Source of the DNA: Candidatus Coatesiibacteriota bacterium
GTDB taxonomy: Bacteria; B130-G9
Assembly (NCBI GenBank): GCA_016929465.1
Contig: JAFGIT010000103.1
Location: 1 to 14,064, forward strand
Length of the DNA: 14,064 bases
Direction of reading: 5' to 3'
Within the stretch, counting starts at the first letter, position 1; every line of letters begins with the position of its first letter. Under the pieces are notes generated by a model. The model saw only the letters and a program-made list of their open reading frames with translations. It was not told the origin of the DNA and ran no database searches. The translations under genes were made by a program, and so were the position numbers. This document shows positions 1 through 6,840 of the stretch, piece by piece.

Positions 1-1811
1 ATCGTACTCAACACACTCTTGAGCTCGGGAAGACCCGAGACGAGAACCTCAGCCTCCTTGACGCGCTTGATGGTCCTCGGAAGATCGTAATGAGTCGGGA
101 ACTCCAATTTGATGAAAATCTCGCCGCGGTCGGGATCGCTCGCGAAAGAGGTACCAAGCTGAGGGATCAGCGAGACAGAGTGGAAGAGCATTAAGACAAC
201 CAGGATCATCACTGCGATTGCCGACCATCGGTGGCGCTCATTGAACTCCAGGATTCTCCTGTACGTGACGATTGCCCTCTCGAAACCACCGTCCCATATA
301 CGATTGAACCTCGAGAGCAGAGACCTCTTACTTCCGGTGTTGGCCTTGAGGAGCACCGAACACAGAATCGGCGTGAGAGTGAAGGATATGAACAATGAGA
401 CCACGGTCATTATGACCATCGTGAGTGCGAAGAATTTGATGAAGCGGCCAATCATGCCCCCCATCACGGCAATCGGAAATAGAACGACGACGTTCGTCGC
501 GGCGCTCGCGAGAACTGCTATGAATGCCTCCTTCGTCCCAAGACGCGCCGCCTCCTTCGGATTTCCGTCTGTCTCGAGGCGGCGGACTATCGCCTCCATT
601 ACGACGATTGAATTAGTTACCAGAATCCCAACAGACATCCCAATCGCAAGCAGCGTTGGCACATTGAGTGTGTAATCTAGCGCTTTCATGAAGAAGAGAC
701 CGATCACAATTGTGAGAGGCATTGTGACCGCAATGACCAGCGTCGACCGGAAATTATGCAAGAACAGGAACAAGATAAGTGCAGTCAGTAGTATCCCCTG
801 CCCGATATTCACCCATGCACTCTGAACGCTCGACTCGATAAAGCGGCCGTCATCGGTCACCCAGACCAAGTCCATCCCGCCCGGAAGCTCCTGCCGGAGC
901 TCGTTCATCTCATCTCTGACTCGCCTGACTACCTCTACTGCGTTTGCTTCGGATTTCTTTACGACCTTGATCGCGACCGCGGACTTGCCGTCGATAAATG
1001 CACGCTGCCTTAGCTCCTCGGTGGTCATCTCCACTCGGCCGATGTCTTTTATGTAGCACCGGCGCCCCTCGTCGCTGACCAATTCCAGCATCCCGATGTC
1101 CTCGACGTCATCGAATTCAGCGTCGAACTTGACCGAGTACTCCATCCCCTTCTCGCGGAGCCTGCCTGAGGGGACGGTCTTGACGCCTGCCTGTATGGCG
1201 GAAACAACATCCAGGGTCGTAAGGCCGCGCGCGCCAAGCTCGTTGCGGTCCAGCAGGACATGGACCTCTCGCTTTGCGCCGCCGATCAGACTCACGTCCG
1301 CAACGCCGGGGAGCACCGTAATCCTATCCCGGAGAGTGTTGTCAGCATAATCGTAGAGCTCATCAATCAGCCGATCCCCCGTGAGAGCCAATTGAATGAT
1401 CGGGCTGGCGCTGATGTCCATCTTCATTATTTTGGGGTCTCTGACGCCCTCTGGAAAGTCGCCGCGAATCAGATCGACCTTCTCACGAACGTCGGTGGCC
1501 GCAATGTCAACATCCACCTCCAACTCGAACTCCAGCAAGGTCTGGCAAGCATTCTCCATGCAAGACGAAGAGACGTGCTTCAGTCCCTCGATCGTGACAA
1601 CCTGGTCCTCGATGCGCTTCGCGACATCTGTCTCTATCTCCTCGGGACTTGCGCCGGGATATTCCGTGACAATCGTTATGTATGGGAGATCGACCTTGGG
1701 CATGAGCTCCAGGCCGATCTTTCTGTACGCATTGAATCCGAGCAGAGCAAGGGCGATGATCAAGCAGCTCATCGCTATTGGACGTCTAACGGATGCCTCG
1801 GATAGGAACAT
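1..1811 (-). CDS. RND-family efflux pump, inner-membrane subunit (partial, C-terminus beyond window)
   Basis: The minus strand stays open from an ATG at 1811 to the left edge, giving 603 residues of a protein normally about 1,030-1,050 long. It begins MFLSEASVRRPIAMSCLIIA, the usual AcrB/HAE-type N-terminal cytoplasmic segment and first membrane helix, followed by the MPKVDLPYITIVTEYPGASPEEIE porter-domain signature (split here over residues 37-60). The periplasmic porter region runs to about residue 335; helices TM2-TM6 occupy about 336-490; another helix near 529-548 opens the second half. The family exports small molecules by proton-driven rotation within a trimer, together with a periplasmic adaptor and an outer-membrane channel. 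The TM4 aspartate pair of AcrB (Asp407/Asp408) is replaced by Thr399-Asn400 in ILVTNSIVVMEA, so energy coupling may differ. The start overlaps the adaptor stop (TAATG), implying translational coupling. Substrate is unknown. Family assignment is firm. Confidence 0.95.
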   Translation of the reverse strand, partial: MFLSEASVRRPIAMSCLIIALALLGFNAYRKIGLELMPKVDLPYITIVTEYPGASPEEIETDVAKRIEDQVVTIEGLKHVSSSCMENACQTLLEFELEVDVDIAATDVREKVDLIRGDFPEGVRDPKIMKMDISASPIIQLALTGDRLIDELYDYADNTLRDRITVLPGVADVSLIGGAKREVHVLLDRNELGARGLTTLDVVSAIQAGVKTVPSGRLREKGMEYSVKFDAEFDDVEDIGMLELVSDEGRRCYIKDIGRVEMTTEELRQRAFIDGKSAVAIKVVKKSEANAVEVVRRVRDEMNELRQELPGGMDLVWVTDDGRFIESSVQSAWVNIGQGILLTALILFLFLHNFRSTLVIAVTMPLTIVIGLFFMKALDYTLNVPTLLAIGMSVGILVTNSIVVMEAIVRRLETDGNPKEAARLGTKEAFIAVLASAATNVVVLFPIAVMGGMIGRFIKFFALTMVIMTVVSLFISFTLTPILCSVLLKANTGSKRSLLSRFNRIWDGGFERAIVTYRRILEFNERHRWSAIAVMILVVLMLFHSVSLIPQLGTSFASDPDRGEIFIKLEFPTHYDLPRTIKRVKEAEVLVSGLPELKSVLST

Positions 1812-3013
1812 TAGTTCGATTCCCCCCTGATCTCCACCGAATCACCATTAGAAAGGAATGTCTGGCCCTGCCTCACCACCTTCATCCCCTCCATCAACGA
1901 TGAACTGAGAACCTCTGTGTAGCCATCGGATTCCAGGCCTGTTTCAACAGGAACCTCCTTCGCGGCGCTAGAATTCACGATGAAGACAGCCCGGCCACTC
2001 TCGCGCTTGATCAATGATTCTTTGGGCACTCCAAGGCCTCGTCTGCTCTCGAGCACTATCGAGATCTCTGCCATAGCGCCTGGGACTACACCCCCTGGCG
2101 GATTATTCAGAAGGCATTTGACCTCGAAGGTCCGCAGCCTGGGATCCACGGTAGGGCTCTTATAGGTCACCGTATGGTGACCGGCATCGATCCCGTAAAC
2201 CGTAATCCACATCTCGGTCTGGCCGACGACGATGTCTAAGTAATGCTGTGCAGGAATGAAGGCCGAAGCCTCGATGGCCGAAGTGTTCTCGATCCTGAAT
2301 ACCGGCTTCGCCACCTCGCCTGATTCCCCCTCCTCGTGGAACTGGTGAGTGATGGTCCCGTCGATTGGGGCCAGCACCAGAGTGTCCTTGAGGTCCTTCT
2401 CTGCGATCGACAGTGCGACTTCGGCCTGAATAGCCGCTTCCTTCTGCAGGTCAACGACGCTCTCGGCATGCTTATAGGCGGCCTGAGCCTGCTTGTAACG
2501 CGACTCTTGCTGCTCCAGAGCATCCAGGGAAACTGTCTTTTTCTCATATAGCTTCTTATACCGGTCGAGGTCCAATTTCGCCTTCTCGAGCTGGACCGAA
2601 ACCTGCTCCTGGCCCGCCTCCGCCTCACGAAGGGAACATCTCGCAACGGCAAGGGCCTGCCGGCTGACGTCAACGGCCTGCTTGAACTTAACATCATCGA
2701 TCCTGAACAGCTTCGTCTCATTCGCCTTCACCGCGTCATGCTCATCAACGAAAACCTCCACTATTGCACCGGCAATTCGCGGAGAGACTTCGGCAAAATT
2801 CTCCGACACCAAATTCCCCTGGACCACCACTCTGTTCTCGAAGGAGTGGGAAGATATGCTCTCTACCACAACGGGCACTGAACGGCTTTTCGAATTCCCA
2901 CTTTCAGCACTGCCCCCGGCATCACCACAGCCGGTCGGCAAGACCAAGAGAACAATCGCAGACAGCACCAGGGCGGGCTGTAGATACTTAGACATTCTGT
3001 CTTTGATAGTCAT
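1811..3013 (-). CDS. RND efflux periplasmic adaptor (HlyD/AcrA-type membrane fusion protein), probable lipoprotein
   Basis: A 400-residue adaptor that would link the downstream RND pump to an outer-membrane channel. The N-terminus has a hydrophobic segment (about residues 13-25) ending in LPTGC, with Cys29 as likely lipidation site; Pro at -3 is not ideal for a lipobox, so lipidation is probable rather than certain. The two lipoyl-like half-motifs lie at about 73-108 (VSPRIAGAIVEVFVDEHD) and 210-250 (TLVLAPIDGTITHQF), flanking a long alpha-helical hairpin rich in Gln, Glu, Lys and Ala (about 110-208). A beta-barrel and membrane-proximal domain follow. The ATG at 3013 is preceded by AAAGGAG about 10 bases upstream; the alternative Met7 has no site. 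It lies 82 bp after tetR and overlaps the pump start by one base. No TolC-like gene is in view. Length is normal for the family. Confidence 0.93.
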   Translation of the reverse strand: MTIKDRMSKYLQPALVLSAIVLLVLPTGCGDAGGSAESGNSKSRSVPVVVESISSHSFENRVVVQGNLVSENFAEVSPRIAGAIVEVFVDEHDAVKANETKLFRIDDVKFKQAVDVSRQALAVARCSLREAEAGQEQVSVQLEKAKLDLDRYKKLYEKKTVSLDALEQQESRYKQAQAAYKHAESVVDLQKEAAIQAEVALSIAEKDLKDTLVLAPIDGTITHQFHEEGESGEVAKPVFRIENTSAIEASAFIPAQHYLDIVVGQTEMWITVYGIDAGHHTVTYKSPTVDPRLRTFEVKCLLNNPPGGVVPGAMAEISIVLESRRGLGVPKESLIKRESGRAVFIVNSSAAKEVPVETGLESDGYTEVLSSSLMEGMKVVRQGQTFLSNGDSVEIRGESN

Positions 3014-3095
3014 TCAGTAAGAGCTCCTTTGAAGTGAGAGTTTCTCGATTGTCGGCGGATAGAGACCAATCTCAGGCTATAGATTCGCATCTGAC

Positions 3096-3725
3096 TTATT
3101 CAGGCTTATTACAGACGGGGAATTCGGACATCAGACCCTTGAGTGCAAGTGAAAGGCACGCTTCGGACTCGCCGGCGATGTCTCCGAGTCGGCGGCCAGT
3201 GTCCAATTTCCACCCCACAAGCCCATCGAGTAGACAAAAGACAAGGACGCCCCCCAGTTCAGCATCGTAGATGAAATCGCCCGACGCGACCCCCTCACGG
3301 ACTACCGACGCGATCAAATCCTCGAAGAAAACATGCTTAGACTGACGGAGAGCTCTTATCTCCTCGGAAGCGACTTCTGCAGCCCTTATGATCTCCAGCA
3401 AGGTCCGCTTCTCCTCGATAGCATTGAGAACCGTGCAAATTATGCTCCTCAATTTCTCTACCGGCTGCATTCCTGACTGCATGATACTCTCGAGTTCAGC
3501 CTTCAACGGCTCGAAGGCAGTCTCGATGACGTGCTTGATGATCTCTTCCTTGTTAGAGAAATAGTTGTAGAGCGTTCCGGTTGAAACATCAGCCTCCTTG
3601 GCAACTCGCTCCATGGTCAGACCTTTGAAGCCGAACTCGTCGAGCACCTTCATAGATGCATCATAGACAGAGCCCCTCATTATCGCTTCCCATTGGGCTT
3701 TCCGTTTTACGTTGATATTGGCCAT
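3096..3725 (-). CDS. TetR/AcrR-family transcriptional regulator
   Basis: A 209-residue protein with a typical TetR N-terminal DNA-binding domain. The helix-turn-helix covers about residues 36-56 (LTMERVAKEADVSTGTLYNYF), followed by SNKEEII, the conserved start of helix 4. The remaining 145 residues are helical and variable, as expected for a ligand-binding and dimerisation domain. The ATG at 3725 has GAGGA seven bases upstream. It is the first gene of the minus-strand operon with adaptor and pump, so by analogy with AcrR-type systems it most likely represses its own operon and is released by a pump substrate. The candidate operator at 3744-3777 lies just upstream of its start. The inducer cannot be predicted. 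Confidence 0.93.
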   Translation of the reverse strand: MANINVKRKAQWEAIMRGSVYDASMKVLDEFGFKGLTMERVAKEADVSTGTLYNYFSNKEEIIKHVIETAFEPLKAELESIMQSGMQPVEKLRSIICTVLNAIEEKRTLLEIIRAAEVASEEIRALRQSKHVFFEDLIASVVREGVASGDFIYDAELGGVLVFCLLDGLVGWKLDTGRRLGDIAGESEACLSLALKGLMSEFPVCNKPE

Positions 3726-3743
3726 GGTTTAATTCCTCGAGTC

Positions 3744-3777
3744 TGAATACCCGTTCATTACCATGAGTGAACATTCA
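3744..3777. promoter_or_regulatory. Candidate TetR operator upstream of the efflux operon
   Basis: Two nested inverted repeats sit 19-52 bp upstream of the tetR start: GTTCA (3753-3757) with TGAAC (3768-3772), and TGAAT (3744-3748) with ATTCA (3773-3777). The right part, TGAACATTCA, is itself a near-perfect palindrome. Half-sites of this TGAAY type are common for TetR-family repressors. The position between tetR and the divergent membrane-protein gene suits autorepression. A weak minus-strand promoter may overlap it. This is an inference from symmetry and location. Confidence 0.45.
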
Positions 3778-3836
3778 ATCGTGAGGATGGTTCCGCTTAA
3801 TCCGACTGCGATACTTGCATTCAGAGCTTCAGTAAA

Positions 3837-3846
3837 GGAATATTCC
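3837..3846. promoter_or_regulatory. Perfect 10-bp palindrome GGAATATTCC in the divergent promoter region
   Basis: GGAATATTCC lies 45 bp upstream of the start of the small membrane-protein gene and about 110 bp upstream of tetR. It is a perfect palindrome in a short (165 bp) divergent intergenic region, so it could be a regulator site for the plus-strand gene. No clear -35/-10 pair was found nearby. The function is unknown and chance occurrence is possible. Confidence 0.2.
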
Positions 3847-3890
3847 GAATTGGATAACTCACAAGGCATTAATCCATGAGGAGGGCCCCG

Positions 3891-4133
3891 ATGCATATCG
3901 AAACTCTAACCGCTTTCTTCATGTGGTGTACCATCATCAATGGAGCCATATTGACCATTTGGACCGTCTCCGCTCTCTTCGCAATGGATCTCATGTATGC
4001 CATCCACGGCAGGTGGTTCTCGATACCACGTGAGATGTTTAATATAGCGATATATTCGCTATTGGGCCTATTCAAGCTGCTCTTTTTGATATTCAGTGCA
4101 GTCCCCTTCATCGCCCTGCTGATAGTAGGGTGA
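3891..4133 (+). CDS. Small two-helix membrane protein, DUF6868-like
   Basis: An 80-residue protein beginning MHIETLTAFFMWCTIINGAI. The ATG at 3891 is preferred over an in-frame ATG at 3876 because GGAGG (3880-3884) sits six bases before 3891, inside the longer reading. Two hydrophobic segments are visible (about residues 6-30 and 50-78), separated by a polar stretch with HGRWF and a following Arg-Glu. The pattern W-C-x-I-N ... HGRWF ... GLFKL ... VPF-x-AL resembles, from memory, the uncharacterised DUF6868 family of similar length. No function is known to me. It is transcribed away from the efflux operon and is followed by a non-coding leader, so it is probably monocistronic. It could share control with tetR through the common intergenic region, but nothing shows this directly. 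Confidence 0.8.
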   Translation: MHIETLTAFFMWCTIINGAILTIWTVSALFAMDLMYAIHGRWFSIPREMFNIAIYSLLGLFKLLFLIFSAVPFIALLIVG

Positions 4134-4418
4134 TGTGTTTCACCGGGAATCCTGTGTGATTCGGGCCGACGCCCGACAGCAATCTCACACGGGAGATGCT
4201 GCAGGTGATAATGTATTAAGGCGTCTGAATGAGCGACCAATCCTTGATAGGAATCCTAAATGATCCCTCAATCAGCACCCCGAGCCACAGCTCCGACACT
4301 CTCCCGTTCGGAGGGCGCTGCACGGCGGTCTCAAAGGAACTCAAAGGTCTGGATTCTTGTTTTGATATATACCGGAACTGTATCCAATGTTAGGCTTTTC
4401 AAACGTAAGGAGATGAAT
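4134..4418 (+). other. Non-coding leader between the small membrane protein and the protease gene
   Basis: This 285-bp stretch contains no convincing gene; the long frame that enters it from the protease lacks a ribosome binding site. It holds a two-part hairpin (4150-4194), a short palindrome TAGGAATCCTA at 4248-4258, an 8-bp direct repeat with 10-bp spacing (4330-4347), and a weak possible promoter (TTGTTT 4357-4362, TATCCA 4381-4386, 18 bp apart) that would drive the protease gene. Confidence 0.5.
4150..4194 (+). other. Strong two-part inverted repeat / RNA hairpin
   Basis: TCCTGTGTGA (4150-4159) pairs with TCACACGGGA (4185-4194) over ten positions with one G-U pair. Inside it TCGGGC (4161-4166) pairs with GCCCGA (4171-4176) around a CGAC loop. 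There is no T-run afterwards, so it is not a standard intrinsic terminator. It begins 17 bp after the stop of the small membrane-protein gene. It may stabilise the 3' end of that transcript, or be a structured leader or protein-binding site. An alternative pairing ATCTC/GAGAT (4182-4186/4193-4197) would compete with the outer stem. Confidence 0.5.
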
Positions 4419-6665
4419 ATGGGCTCCCCGTCCAGAAGTTTCACGATAGGATTCGCAATCTCTTTTGTATTTTTGCTCGCGTTTTCGAGCTTCGTGCTTT
4501 GTAGCACGGCCATTCCCGTGACCCAGGAAGAGGCTCAAAGAGCAGCTTCGACATACAAGTCCATTGGCTCGGCGCAATACCCCGAATGGACGGATGCGAG
4601 CCTGGTTCTCACCCGCACCTTCTATGACCTCGCTTTCGAGGCGAGCGCCTTCGAGTTCGCCGTTCAGTCTGGAGGTCGTCAGATTGGGCACATCATCATT
4701 GGCGGAAATCGAGACTTCCCGCCGTTGATTGAGTACACGAACGGTCCCTCGGTTATCGACCAGGGCGTGAGCCGCGGGAATGCCCCTGCCGAGGCTTTAC
4801 AGAGCGTTGAGTCCGGCGGCGAATGGACCCCCATATATGTCGGAGGGTTCGACTACTATCTCGTTGGGCCGGATGCGGTTTCGGATTTGGTCGATGTTCT
4901 CAGGGGAGGCCGCGTTGAGCTTGCTGATCTTCAGCTGTTTTCAGAGGACCTTTCGGCCAAGCTGAGAGCTGTGCCTGGCACATTCTCCGGCATGTGGGAG
5001 GCTGCGCTCTCGGGCAAATCAGTGAAGGCCGAGGACGACTACAGCATTCTCATCGAGGCGGAAGGTTATACCTGGTATAGGGGCTGCGGCCCGACTTCCG
5101 GGACGATGGTCCTCGGATATTATGGGAACGCCGGATACCGTGAGCTCGATTACACCCCGGAATCCTTCGTGTGGGATGGTCCATATACGATGAATCCTTA
5201 TATCCCTCGCGACCTTGCAGACATGGTGGCTGACATCTGCGATGTTCCTCGCTCGGGAGGCAGAGTCGATGACTACGGTGTATATACCGGGGAACTGGCT
5301 GGTGCCATAGTCAGGGTTGCCCAGTCGCACGGATACAAGGGATTCCAGTGCTACATGTATCAGGACCTGCGAGATTACACCATCTACAAGGACACAATTG
5401 ACGGCGGTGACCCGTGCGTATTCGGAATCACAAAAATGGACCCCGGCTCGTATGACAACCACGCGATCATGGGCGCTGGTTACAATTACAGGAATCCGGA
5501 AGCGGGTCACCTTGCGATTGTGTTCGACACCTGGGTAACAGGCGAGCGCACCGCCGCACAGGAATACTTCATCACTTACCGGTTGCTGACGGTCTATAGC
5601 CCGCTCGTCGCGGAGCAAGACCTTGAACTATCGGCCGAGAGCTACGACTATGGCTACGTCAACGTCGGGGACCACGATGACTGGATGCTGAAGATAGGAA
5701 ATATCGGGGCGTTGCCGCTCCTCGTTAATAACTTGTCCTTCGACGACCCCGACTACTCCGTGACCTTGCCTTCATTCCCATACACGATCGCTGCAGGTGA
5801 AAGCATATTCGCTAATATCAGATTCGAGCCGAGCCACGCTGGCAGGATCTCCGCGACCATGACCATCGAGACCGACGATCCGGATCCGAACGAGGAGTTC
5901 TGCGAAGTATCTCTGTCGGGGCGGGGAATAGATAACACCGCTCCGATCGTCCGTAGAGCGGGATTCATGGGAGACCATCTCGCCGCCGGAGCATCGGGCA
6001 ATATCTCAGTCCACGCCGAAGTCTATGATGCCGAGGGCAACTCGGACATCGACGTGGTCAATTTATTCATTGGGACCCTCGAGGGTGGCCATATAAGCTC
6101 GCTCGAGCTCTTCGACGATGGTCAGCACGCGGATGGCGGTGCCGCGGACGGGATTTATGGGAATGAGTTCTGGGTAGATGCCGCTCCAGCGGGTGTTTAC
6201 GTGTTCGAGATAGTGGCCGAGGACACCCACGGCGCCTCGAGCAATGTGTGGCCATACATGCGGATTGGCGACTCAGGTACTGCCAAGTCGAATGACACAC
6301 TCTGGGGAGTGTATCCTGGAATGGGAGAGGCCGGTGATTCATCGGTCGCCAATATATACATGGCCGGCTTCGACACCACCTCGATAACGCTCGAAGCGGG
6401 CGGGAAGCTTCTCTGCGTAGCCGATATCGATGACTACCTAGATGGCTCGAGCCTCGCTCGCGCCGAGCTTCGCTTCGAGGGCGGCGGAGTCCTGACGCTC
6501 CTTGACGACGGCCAGGGCGATGATGAAATTGCTGGCGACGAGCGCTTCACTGGAAGCATGGACCTCACACCAGGCTACCCAGCCGGTGATTACCTGCTCG
6601 AGATCGTTGCGATCGACGGCTCGGGACGTGAGAGCGTGGCATATCCGTTCTATGTCGTGAGGTAG
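4419..6665 (+). CDS. Secreted C39-like cysteine protease with prodomain, ASH-like domain and two C-terminal beta domains
   Basis: The start at 4419 gives 748 residues. AAGGAG (4407-4412) is six bases upstream, and the protein then begins with a good signal peptide (hydrophobic core about residues 8-30). The same frame is open from 4260, but that extension lacks a binding site and would bury the signal peptide. Residues about 35-160 resemble a protease prodomain (HIIIGGNRDFPPLIEY). The catalytic domain spans about 205-395: Cys223 in WYRGCGPTSG, His348 in NHAIMGAGY, Asp370 in VFDTW, matching the C39-like/papain-fold order Cys-His-Asp. Residues about 403-505 look like an ASH/choice-of-anchor D domain (SGRG end). 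Two related beta domains follow (about 506-620 and 640-748), each with a DDGQ...DG/GD motif. No C-terminal anchor or sorting signal is seen, so free secretion or non-covalent surface attachment is likely. A monocistronic unit, it ends in a strong terminator. Substrate unknown. Confidence 0.85.
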   Translation: MGSPSRSFTIGFAISFVFLLAFSSFVLCSTAIPVTQEEAQRAASTYKSIGSAQYPEWTDASLVLTRTFYDLAFEASAFEFAVQSGGRQIGHIIIGGNRDFPPLIEYTNGPSVIDQGVSRGNAPAEALQSVESGGEWTPIYVGGFDYYLVGPDAVSDLVDVLRGGRVELADLQLFSEDLSAKLRAVPGTFSGMWEAALSGKSVKAEDDYSILIEAEGYTWYRGCGPTSGTMVLGYYGNAGYRELDYTPESFVWDGPYTMNPYIPRDLADMVADICDVPRSGGRVDDYGVYTGELAGAIVRVAQSHGYKGFQCYMYQDLRDYTIYKDTIDGGDPCVFGITKMDPGSYDNHAIMGAGYNYRNPEAGHLAIVFDTWVTGERTAAQEYFITYRLLTVYSPLVAEQDLELSAESYDYGYVNVGDHDDWMLKIGNIGALPLLVNNLSFDDPDYSVTLPSFPYTIAAGESIFANIRFEPSHAGRISATMTIETDDPDPNEEFCEVSLSGRGIDNTAPIVRRAGFMGDHLAAGASGNISVHAEVYDAEGNSDIDVVNLFIGTLEGGHISSLELFDDGQHADGGAADGIYGNEFWVDAAPAGVYVFEIVAEDTHGASSNVWPYMRIGDSGTAKSNDTLWGVYPGMGEAGDSSVANIYMAGFDTTSITLEAGGKLLCVADIDDYLDGSSLARAELRFEGGGVLTLLDDGQGDDEIAGDERFTGSMDLTPGYPAGDYLLEIVAIDGSGRESVAYPFYVVR

Positions 6666-6702
6666 TTACTGCAGTATTTAAGAGATATTTTCCCTTTTAC
6701 TC

Positions 6703-6734
6703 GGGCCCGTCGCGCGTGATGGGCCCTTTTTTTT
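6703..6734 (+). terminator. Intrinsic terminator after the protease gene
   Basis: GGGCCC (6703-6708) pairs with GGGCCC (6721-6726); GTCG and TGAT extend the stem to ten pairs, two of them G-U, around a four-base loop. Eight T residues (6727-6734) follow. It lies 37 bp after the protease stop and separates that gene from the KAP locus. Confidence 0.92.
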
Positions 6735-6767
6735 GGTCGGCAAAGCCTGCTGCCTATCTCGCCGGCA

Positions 6768-6797
6768 TTGCGTTTTCGCCTGACGACGTGCTATGCT
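6768..6797 (+). promoter_or_regulatory. Candidate sigma-70-type promoter for the KAP NTPase locus
   Basis: TTGCGT (6768-6773) and TATGCT (6792-6797) are 18 bp apart, and TGC precedes the latter, giving an extended -10. The pair lies between the protease terminator and the GTG start at 6841, where a promoter is needed. Matches to consensus are partial (three or four of six in each box). Confidence 0.4.
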
Positions 6798-6840
6798 GGC
6801 AGAGGGTAGATGATATTCGCTATTAACAAGCGAGGCAGAT

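Noticed and set aside
1260-1805. Plus-strand open frames in the left 1.8 kb
   Set aside because: All are shadows of the RND pump, which reads without interruption on the minus strand with strong family motifs.
4260-4418. 53-residue N-terminal extension of the protease
   Set aside because: It has no ribosome binding site and would place the signal peptide internally; the AAGGAG site fits the ATG at 4419.
5019-5618. Minus-strand 199-codon open frame
   Set aside because: It lies wholly within the protease gene, whose catalytic domain is clear on the plus strand. The antisense translation shows no family resemblance.
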